Source: Novosphingobium sp.
GTDB taxonomy: Bacteria > Pseudomonadota > Alphaproteobacteria > Sphingomonadales > Sphingomonadaceae
NCBI RefSeq assembly: GCF_019748365.1
Contig: NZ_JAIEPN010000093.1
Coordinates: 1-64,000 of the forward strand
Direction: 5' to 3'
Length of the DNA: 64,000 nucleotides
The translations under genes were made by a program, and so were the position numbers. Of this stretch, positions 36,101-42,839 are shown in pieces. Numbering within the stretch: the first letter of the stretch is position 1; every line of letters starts with the position of its first letter. The notes beneath the pieces were generated by a model, which was not told the origin of the DNA, did not search any database, and saw only the letters and a list, made by a program, of their open reading frames with translations.

Positions 36101-38004
36101 CAGAATTCCACGTTCAGATCGAGTTGCAGGACGTCGATGGCCAGGGGTTCACCACTGATCTCGTTGGCGCTCAGCCAGCGCCCGCCGAAGGTGACATTCT
36201 TGTAGAGGCCCACCGTGGCGCCGATGACGTAGCCCTTGGTGTTGGTCCCGCCGAGCCGCCAGTAGTCGTTGGTGAAGGCATCGAGGACGGCATCGGTTTC
36301 AAGATAGCGATAGCCGACATAGGCCCGCCACTGGCCAGGGCGATTGGGATGCGCCCAGCCGGCGCCGATCTGCAGATCGAAACCCTGGTTCCCGCCGACA
36401 TAGGGCGTGCGATTGGCCGCGACCGGATCGCAGATATTGCCGTTGCCGCCCGAACCACCATTGTTGACGGGTTGTCCGGCGAGCCCGTACCGGCAGGCAT
36501 TGTTGCGATCGAAGCCGAGGTTGCGCAGGTATTCGCCGCTGAACGTGATGTCGGTGTTCTCGCCCATCGGCACTTTGACCGAAAGCATGGCATCAAGGAT
36601 GCGGTAGGGCTGGACCAGACCGAGCAGCTGCGGCTGCGGCTGCACCGCAGTTGCCGGCAACGTGGGATCGAACACGATGCGCCGGATGAAGGAGAGCGTA
36701 TTGCCCTTCTGCACGAAAGTCGCCGCCGTGCCATCGGTCGAGCACTCGGTCACGCCGAGGTAGAGCGCGCAAGGCGCCGAGGGGCGGCCTTGCATGTTAA
36801 TGTAGTGGTGATAGCCGACCGCCGACCTCACGAAAATGTTTTCGCCAAGGTGGAAGTCGGTCTCGGCCTGAGCGGAGAACAGCCAGCGCTGCGGCACGGT
36901 TGACTTGACGTTCGAGGTATTGGGGAAGTTCAGATCGCCGAAATTGAGCGGGAACGCCCCCAGCACGAGCTTGCTGTCAAACATTCCGCCATTTTCGGGC
37001 AGACGGAATTCACCAGCAAATCCGTCGAAGGTCAGATCGTTGTCGAACAGCGCTTCAGTCGTCCAGAACGGATTGGCCATCCGTCCCGCGGTGATCGTCG
37101 CCCATTCGGTTGGCTTGGCCTCGATGAAGGCCTTGTGGATCATGAAGTTGCGATCGGTGAAGTTGCCCGCCAGATTGACGTTCGAACCGACCGGCGACAC
37201 GTCGTTGCCGCCACCGAGCATGAACCCGACCTTGACCTTCGAGCCGATCTTGAAATCGACGCCCACGCGCAAGCGGTAGCGCAGCAGGTTGTACTGGTTC
37301 TGGCGCGTGTTGAGCAGCGGGATCGGATCGTTGATCAGATCGAGCGGCACCGGCCCTTGATTGCGGTCGCCAGAGACGATCTGCTGGAAATTCGGCACGA
37401 AGTCCGAGTTGTCCTTGCTGTAGAAATGCGATTGCGAGCGCAGACGCATGTCGCCGTAGATGTTCAGGTTGTGCACCCACTCGGGCGCAGCCTTGCCCGG
37501 CGAAGCCCAGCCCTGTGCGCTGGCCTGTTTCAGCACTTCTTCCCGAAGCTCGTCACGGATCTGATCACGCACCACTTGCGGAATGTACGGCACGCGGATC
37601 GTGCCCTGCGGGGGCGGGGGCAGATTGCCGACCGCATATTGCGCCGCCGGGGGTGCCGCGGGGCTTCCGGTTGCGCTCTGGGCGGCTGCCGCCGGCGCCT
37701 GTGCGGCCGCAAGCCGCGCCTCGGCCGCCTCGCGTTCCGCCTCGAGGATCAGCTTGTCACCGTTCTCGCGAGTGATCGTGCCCTGCGCGACGAGCAGCCG
37801 GACGAGATTGATCATCGCGTTGCTGGATGGCGCAGGCTTTGCCGCCGGCGGAGCGTCAAGAGCCGATCCGGCCTGCTGTTCGGCATACGCCGGCGTTGCC
37901 GCCAGCACCGCGCAGATCGACGCTGCGAGCAGCGGCGCCGATGCATAAGAAGACCTCAACCGTCTCATCAAACTTCCCCTGGAATGCGTAGAGGCGCGGC
38001 TCAT
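36100..38004 (-). CDS. Putative outer-membrane porin with periplasmic coiled coil
   Basis: A 634-residue outer-membrane protein. A signal peptide (about 13-41, ending TPAYA) is followed by a short helix (NLVRLLVAQGTITRENGDKL) and a coiled coil rich in Ala/Glu, then a Pro-rich linker, then beta-barrel sequence from about residue 160 with alternating aromatic strands, and a terminal Phe (QLDLNVEF), the classic barrel signature. This matches the putative-porin group with an N-terminal helical extension that usually anchors the barrel to the cell wall. The ATG overlaps the tonB stop (ATGA) and has GAGGAAGG 8 bases upstream. Position in the TPS operon suggests a helper channel for the system or for its nutrient. 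Confidence 0.8.
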   Translation of the reverse strand: MSRASTHSRGSLMRRLRSSYASAPLLAASICAVLAATPAYAEQQAGSALDAPPAAKPAPSSNAMINLVRLLVAQGTITRENGDKLILEAEREAAEARLAAAQAPAAAAQSATGSPAAPPAAQYAVGNLPPPPQGTIRVPYIPQVVRDQIRDELREEVLKQASAQGWASPGKAAPEWVHNLNIYGDMRLRSQSHFYSKDNSDFVPNFQQIVSGDRNQGPVPLDLINDPIPLLNTRQNQYNLLRYRLRVGVDFKIGSKVKVGFMLGGGNDVSPVGSNVNLAGNFTDRNFMIHKAFIEAKPTEWATITAGRMANPFWTTEALFDNDLTFDGFAGEFRLPENGGMFDSKLVLGAFPLNFGDLNFPNTSNVKSTVPQRWLFSAQAETDFHLGENIFVRSAVGYHHYINMQGRPSAPCALYLGVTECSTDGTAATFVQKGNTLSFIRRIVFDPTLPATAVQPQPQLLGLVQPYRILDAMLSVKVPMGENTDITFSGEYLRNLGFDRNNACRYGLAGQPVNNGGSGGNGNICDPVAANRTPYVGGNQGFDLQIGAGWAHPNRPGQWRAYVGYRYLETDAVLDAFTNDYWRLGGTNTKGYVIGATVGLYKNVTFGGRWLSANEISGEPLAIDVLQLDLNVEF

Positions 38005-38696
38005 AGCGAACGCCTTCCTCGAACCGTGATCCGCTGCGGAAAACGGACCGCACTGGGCGGCGGATCGAGATTGGAAATGGCAAGCAGGATCGCCTTGAGC
38101 GAGGCATCACGGTCTTCGCGTCCGCTCGTCTTGATCACGCTCACCGAAGTCACCCGGCCCGAAGGCGAAATGGTGATCGCAAAATCGGCGCTGAAAACGA
38201 GCCGGTTGACCCGGTCGTCGCGCTGAACCTTCTCCTGCAGGACCGCGCTCAGGTAGCGGCGATAGAACACCTCGCTCATGCCGTTGCCGCCGCCCCCGCA
38301 ATTGGGGCCAACGCAGCCGCCAGAGCCGCCGAGCCCGCCTCCATTGCCCGCTTGCAGGCCGAAGGCGTCGCTGCCGGCCTGCGCCGGACCGTTGATCGAG
38401 ACGGCCGCCGGGGCCGCCGCGGCCTTGGGCGGCTCGACGTTGGGCACGGGCGCAGCCTTCTCCTGCGGCTCGGGCGGCTTGGGCTGCGGCGGCGGGGGTG
38501 GCGGTGGCGGAGGCGGCGGCGGCAGCATCGAGATGACAGCCGGCGGCGGCGCCTCGACCTTCACGCCCTTGGTTGCGGTCAGCGCCTGATAGGCAAACCA
38601 CAGCAGCGCAAGCACGACCACCGCGCCGACCGCGATCAGCAGTGCGCGACGCGACCCCTGCTCTTCAGGTTCCGGAAGGGATGGTTGTCTGGCCAC
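38001..38696 (-). CDS. tonB: TonB-family energy transducer
   Basis: A 231-residue TonB. A single N-terminal membrane anchor (about 18-40) is followed by a Pro-rich spacer with twelve consecutive Pro residues and PKPPEPQEK, which spans the periplasm. A Gly-rich section containing CVGPNC precedes the C-terminal TonB domain (FADF-like strand, then SGRVTSVSVIKTSGRED), which contacts TonB boxes of outer-membrane proteins. The gene lies directly after exbD and overlaps the porin gene by 4 bases, so it belongs to this operon. A dedicated TonB for the TPS exporter, the porin or an unlinked receptor is the likely role. Confidence 0.85.
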   Translation of the reverse strand: MARQPSLPEPEEQGSRRALLIAVGAVVVLALLWFAYQALTATKGVKVEAPPPAVISMLPPPPPPPPPPPPQPKPPEPQEKAAPVPNVEPPKAAAAPAAVSINGPAQAGSDAFGLQAGNGGGLGGSGGCVGPNCGGGGNGMSEVFYRRYLSAVLQEKVQRDDRVNRLVFSADFAITISPSGRVTSVSVIKTSGREDRDASLKAILLAISNLDPPPSAVRFPQRITVRGRRSL

Positions 38697-38727
38697 GGCG
38701 CAGTCTGCTCTGGATCCGGTCGGGTGA

Positions 38728-39135
38728 TCAGGCGGCGGTCGGCTTGCCGGTGACCAGGCCGACCTTGTTCAGATCGAGCTGGCGGCACAGGTCGAGCACT
38801 TCGGTGATCTTGCCATACTGCGCGGTCTGGTCGCCCTTCAGCACGATCGGCACGTCGGGGTTCGAGGCCTTGGCATTGCGCAGGCGCGTCTCCAGATCGG
38901 CCAGCGTGACCGGGAACGCGTCCATGAAGATCTGGCCCTGATTGTTCACCGTTATGGCGATGGTCTTGGGCTGGACAAGGCTCTTGGCCGAGCTGGCCTT
39001 GGGAAGATCCACCTTGATGCCCTGCACCGAAGCGGTGGCCATCAGGATGAAGATCACCAGCAGCACATAGGCCAGGTCCAGCATCGGGGTGATATTGATG
39101 TCGTCATAGGCCTTGCGGCCGCCACCTACCTGCAT
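38728..39135 (-). CDS. exbD: ExbD-type proton-channel subunit
   Basis: A 135-residue inner-membrane protein with one transmembrane helix (about 17-38) and a periplasmic domain. The helix carries the essential acidic residue Asp20 in NITPMLDLAYVLLVIF, equivalent to E. coli ExbD Asp25, which takes part in proton passage. The periplasmic part shows the usual VDLPKAS and VPIVLKGD segments. It sits between the ExbB fusion (12-base gap) and tonB (31-base gap) on the same strand, forming a complete ExbB-ExbD-TonB module in the TPS operon. Confidence 0.92.
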   Translation of the reverse strand: MQVGGGRKAYDDINITPMLDLAYVLLVIFILMATASVQGIKVDLPKASSAKSLVQPKTIAITVNNQGQIFMDAFPVTLADLETRLRNAKASNPDVPIVLKGDQTAQYGKITEVLDLCRQLDLNKVGLVTGKPTAA

Positions 39136-39147
39136 CGGACGGTTTCC

Positions 39148-40947
39148 TTAATTCTGGTCGTTGAAGGCTTGCGCGGCATTGGCCTGAACTTCGGCCATGC
39201 GGGTGATCAGCTGTTCGATGAACACGCGCATCTGATCCGCCAGTGCGCTGATGCGCCCGTTCAGATAGTTGTATCCGAACAGCGACGGAATGGCGCAGGC
39301 CAGACCCGCAATCGTGGCCAGCAGCGCCGCGGCGATACCCGGCGCGATGGCGTTCACGTTCACGTCGCCGGCCATCGCCACGCCGCCGAACACGGTCATG
39401 ACGCCGACCACCGTGCCCAGCAGACCGATGAACGGACCGCCCGAAATCGCGATGGTGAGGATCACGACCAGATGATCGAGCTTCTGGTTTTCCTTGACGA
39501 ACTGCGAGTCCACCGCCGCCCGCATCGAGTTCACTGCCTGGCTCGAGAGCGGCCGGGCACCGGCCGCGACCACGCGCTCATAGAGCTCTTCAAAGCCCAC
39601 GCCGTAGAGCCGTGCCAGCGGCGAAGCGCGGTTGAGTTGCGCCGCTTCCTCGGGCGATACGCCCTCGGCCTGATCCAGCGGCCGGAAGTCGTCACGCATG
39701 GCGTCAAAATAGCGAAGGAAGCGCTTGTTCGCCTTGTCGGCCGCGTTCAGGTAGCGGATCTTCGCGGTCATGAGCGCGATCGCGGCTATCAGCAGCAGCA
39801 TGCACAGCCCGATGATGACCGTGTCGATCGGCTCGAGTTTGCTGACGATGAACGAAAGGACGCCGCTGCCCGAGCTCTGCTTCTCCGCGGTCTCCGAAAC
39901 CGACACCAGCTTGCCGCCGGGACCTTCGGCCTGCGCCATCGCGAGGATCATGGCTGCCGGCCGCGCCGACTTCGAAAGCCGCACTTCATCAAGCGCGCCG
40001 GTATAGGGCTGGCTGGTCGCGCCACCGATGCTGATCGGACCGTCCAGCGCCGGCATCGCGCCCGCGGCGGTGCCCTGCTCGGTCCCGTTCACGTAAATGA
40101 AGAAGGCCTTGCCGTCGGAAACGAACGCGATGTGGCTCCACTCACCCTGCTTCACAGCGGTGTTGCCGGAAACGGAGATGCCGGGACCCGAAGCGTAGGG
40201 AACCCCGGCGTTCAGCCCGATCGCCAGCCCGCCGCGCGCAAAGATGGCCTGCTGGCCGCCGAGTTGCTGCGGCTTGATCCATGCGGTGAACGTGAACGGC
40301 GCGCCCGCTGTCATCGCCAGCGAACCGCTGCCATCGATCGTCAGCGCGCCCTGCCCCGGAAACTGCGCCGCGCGGCCTACGATCCCGCTTTCGTCCACAC
40401 CCGGGGGAGCCACCTTGGCCGAATTCGCATTGGCGGTGGAATCGGTGGCCGGCTGGCCCGGTTTTTCGCTGAAATGATAGACGGCGGTGTAATCCGGATC
40501 GAACGTGCCGGGCACATCAGCCCCGACCGGTGCCGACTTGTTGCCGAAATAGACCCAGATCTTCTTCTTCTCGCCGCCGGTCAGATTGGGAACCGAAACC
40601 CACACCGTGGCGATGCCCGTCGCCGCATCGTACTGCTCGATATGATAGGGCAGCGGGGTCTTGTCGTCGCTGTCGACGAAGCGGATGTCCGCACCGTTGT
40701 CCATCGCGTCGGTGAAGGTGAAGTTGCCGCTGTGAAGCCGCACAAGCACCACCGTGCGGCCGATCGCGCCACTGACGTTGACACCGCTTGGCGAGGTATC
40801 GACCGTCACGGCCTTGCGATAGCTCCACTCCTTGTTCCACCAGCCGGCGGTCTCACCCTCTGCAGCGGCCGGAGTGGCCAGCCCCAGCGACAGGACGAGC
40901 ACCAGCAACAGGCGCAGGATCGCTGTTTTCACGGTTGCCTGAAACAC
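39148..40947 (-). CDS. exbB: ExbB/TolQ proton channel fused to DUF2341 and LamG-like domain
   Basis: A 599-residue fusion. Order: signal peptide (1-29), a DUF2341 domain (about 75-138, FTDAMDNGADIRFVDSDD and KKKIWVYFGN), a concanavalin/LamG-like domain (about 155-345, AVYHFSE, FTFTAWIKPQQ and LDEVRLSKSARP), then the ExbB part with helices at about 374-394, 492-522 and 535-558 and the motif GPFIGLLGTVVGVMTVF. Ordinary ExbB is about 240 residues, so the first 350 form an added periplasmic sugar- or protein-binding module. The start is GTG immediately after the tpsB stop. ExbB uses the proton gradient to drive TonB; the extra domain may sense or engage a periplasmic client. Confidence 0.9.
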   Translation of the reverse strand: MFQATVKTAILRLLLVLVLSLGLATPAAAEGETAGWWNKEWSYRKAVTVDTSPSGVNVSGAIGRTVVLVRLHSGNFTFTDAMDNGADIRFVDSDDKTPLPYHIEQYDAATGIATVWVSVPNLTGGEKKKIWVYFGNKSAPVGADVPGTFDPDYTAVYHFSEKPGQPATDSTANANSAKVAPPGVDESGIVGRAAQFPGQGALTIDGSGSLAMTAGAPFTFTAWIKPQQLGGQQAIFARGGLAIGLNAGVPYASGPGISVSGNTAVKQGEWSHIAFVSDGKAFFIYVNGTEQGTAAGAMPALDGPISIGGATSQPYTGALDEVRLSKSARPAAMILAMAQAEGPGGKLVSVSETAEKQSSGSGVLSFIVSKLEPIDTVIIGLCMLLLIAAIALMTAKIRYLNAADKANKRFLRYFDAMRDDFRPLDQAEGVSPEEAAQLNRASPLARLYGVGFEELYERVVAAGARPLSSQAVNSMRAAVDSQFVKENQKLDHLVVILTIAISGGPFIGLLGTVVGVMTVFGGVAMAGDVNVNAIAPGIAAALLATIAGLACAIPSLFGYNYLNGRISALADQMRVFIEQLITRMAEVQANAAQAFNDQN

Positions 40948-42663
40948 TCAGAATTCCCCCTTCACGTCGAAGCTTACGCGGGGCGATCCCCGCTTGGTCG
41001 CCGGGCCACCGGTCATCGCGACCGCACCCAGCACCTCACCGGAAATCCGGTCGAATATCCGCACTCTGAGGCCGCCGCCGATGCCGACGAGCGTGAAGCT
41101 CGAAGTCTGCTCGGGCAGCGGATTGAGCACGCGCAGGAAAGACGCATCGCCGAACGCGAAGAAGCGCGCCTCGGTCAGCCACTTGCCGAAGCGTCCCGCC
41201 AGCGAGGGCGAGCGCAGCTCGAGGCTCGGCCCGATCCCGTTGTCGCCCACGGCTTCGGACGAATAATACCCGCGCACGCTGCGCAGGCCGCCGGCAGAAA
41301 ACTGCTCGTTGGTGATGAGATGCGAATCCGCCAGCTGCCCGTTCAGCCGGAACGCGGCGACGATATCGTTCTTGAAAGCATAGGACAGATCGACCGCGAG
41401 AACGCCGCGCACGAAATTCTCGTTGCTGAACTGCTCCCGGTTGCGAAACGCATCGACCAGCACGCAGGGCCCCGTGAGGCTCGCGCAGACCTTCGGCCTG
41501 ATGGCGCGGAGGCCGATCGTCGTTCCCAGCGTTACCGCGTAGTTGACCCGCTCGCTGCCACCGGAAATCATGTATTCCAGTTCGATCGGCAGATAGCGGA
41601 TGGGCGCGGTGCTGGTCTGGACGCCCGCGACCTGGATGTTCTGCTTGAAGTTCTTGTAGTCCAGACCGAAGCTGAACTGCTGCTGGCTACCGGCCGAGGC
41701 AAGATGATAGATGGCGCGTGCGCCGATCTGATACCCGTTGCCGAGGACGTTGGTCCCGCCCAGTGCCGCAATGTTGCTGTTGGAGTAGTACCCCGAAATC
41801 GCGATGCTCCAGGGCGTCCGCAAGAGCGGAAACGAGTAGGAGCCCGAAAAGACCTCGGTTTCCTGGCGCTTGAGCGGCGAGACGATGTACGTGAAGGACG
41901 CCGACTGCCCCGTCTGGAACAGATTGGAGTAATTGACCGTGGCAATGGTGCGCAGCTGCGTCGTGGCAGGGCTGGCATCATTGTTGACATTGACACTGGC
42001 GTGTAGCGGCCGCTGGTCATCGACATTGAGATCGACGTCGATCGTGCCGGGAGCCCTGCCCGGTTTGAAGATCGGATTGATCGTGCGATCGGGAAACCGG
42101 TTCGCCATGGTCATGTCCGCCTGCAAGGCGGGAATGTTGAGCGGCTTCCCTTCCACCAGCGAGGGCACCTGCCGCCGCGCAACCCACAAGGAGTGATAGC
42201 GGCTGTCGGTGACCCGCACCTGCCCGACCGGCACCTCGTTCACCGCAATCCGGATCACGCCTTGCGCGAAGGATTCCCGCTCCTGCACCGGAACTTCGAC
42301 CACCACCGCGCCATAGCCGCGCGCGGCATAGGCATCCTGCAAGGCCTTGCGCGCCGCTTCGACATCCGCATCGGTGCGATCAGGACCGGAATGGGCATAG
42401 ACCAGACGCTCGATCTCGCTGGTTGGAAGCGCGGTCACGCCGGTAATGTCATAGGCCTGAATAAAGAACTTCTCTGGCGCGCGCTCCGCTCCGGCAGGGG
42501 TCGCGGCAACGGCCGGGGCGGCTTGTTGAGTCGGGGACGATTGCTCGGCCTGAGTCGCTTGAATGGGCTGAGTCGCTTGTTCGGCCCACGCCGCCGAACC
42601 GGACAGCAGCAGCCACGTGAACGGCAAGCTCGCACGTAAAACAGGTGCCTTAAGCCCGCCCAT
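40948..42663 (-). CDS. TpsB/FhaC/ShlB-family outer-membrane transporter
   Basis: A 571-residue two-partner-secretion transporter that threads TpsA across the outer membrane. A signal peptide is followed by a Gln/Thr/Ala-rich linker (to about 60), then two POTRA domains (the first begins FFIQAYDITGVTALP and contains AARKALQDAYAARGYGAV; the second includes VRVTDSRYHSLW), then a 16-strand barrel ending in the aromatic FDVKGEF. It is the first gene of the operon, preceded by GGGGAA about 11 bases upstream and by phased direct repeats. The ExbB fusion starts right at its stop codon. Confidence 0.9.
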   Translation of the reverse strand: MGGLKAPVLRASLPFTWLLLSGSAAWAEQATQPIQATQAEQSSPTQQAAPAVAATPAGAERAPEKFFIQAYDITGVTALPTSEIERLVYAHSGPDRTDADVEAARKALQDAYAARGYGAVVVEVPVQERESFAQGVIRIAVNEVPVGQVRVTDSRYHSLWVARRQVPSLVEGKPLNIPALQADMTMANRFPDRTINPIFKPGRAPGTIDVDLNVDDQRPLHASVNVNNDASPATTQLRTIATVNYSNLFQTGQSASFTYIVSPLKRQETEVFSGSYSFPLLRTPWSIAISGYYSNSNIAALGGTNVLGNGYQIGARAIYHLASAGSQQQFSFGLDYKNFKQNIQVAGVQTSTAPIRYLPIELEYMISGGSERVNYAVTLGTTIGLRAIRPKVCASLTGPCVLVDAFRNREQFSNENFVRGVLAVDLSYAFKNDIVAAFRLNGQLADSHLITNEQFSAGGLRSVRGYYSSEAVGDNGIGPSLELRSPSLAGRFGKWLTEARFFAFGDASFLRVLNPLPEQTSSFTLVGIGGGLRVRIFDRISGEVLGAVAMTGGPATKRGSPRVSFDVKGEF

Positions 42664-42685
42664 CGAAATCTGATTCCCCGCACAC

Positions 42686-42734
42686 CTGTGTAAGCGGTCT
42701 GTGACCGGCCAGTGTTTAATCTGTGTGACAGTGT
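42686..42734. promoter_or_regulatory. Phased CTGTGA-type direct repeats in the tpsB promoter
   Basis: CTGTGT (42686), CTGTGA (42699), CAGTGT (42710), CTGTGT (42721) and CAGTGT (42729) lie between tpsB and the PstS-like gene; three starts (42699, 42710, 42721) are exactly 11 bases apart. Direct hexamers at one helical turn are typical for OmpR/PhoB-type regulators, and the Pho box is CTGTCA-like on an 11-base period. The G at position five is a departure from that consensus. Confidence 0.45.
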
Positions 42735-42777
42735 AGTGATGCGCCGACTGGCGAATCTCCGGGCCGGCAATTGGTTA

Positions 42778-42810
42778 ACAAAAAGGGCTCCGGATCGCTC
42801 CGGAGCCCTT
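42778..42810 (-). terminator. Rho-independent terminator of the PstS-like gene
   Basis: A perfect 12-bp stem (42783-42794 with 42799-42810) with a 4-base loop; on the minus strand it is followed by a run of Ts. It begins 30 bases after the PstS-like gene ends and lies upstream of the tpsB promoter, so the two genes form separate transcription units. Confidence 0.85.
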
Positions 42811-42839
42811 CTCGTTCAGCTTACGCCGTGATCAGAAGA

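Noticed and set aside
39169..42006. A 945-codon plus-strand frame
   Set aside because: Antisense to the ExbB fusion and tpsB, which have clear domains and barrel signatures; the frame is Arg/His-rich without motifs.
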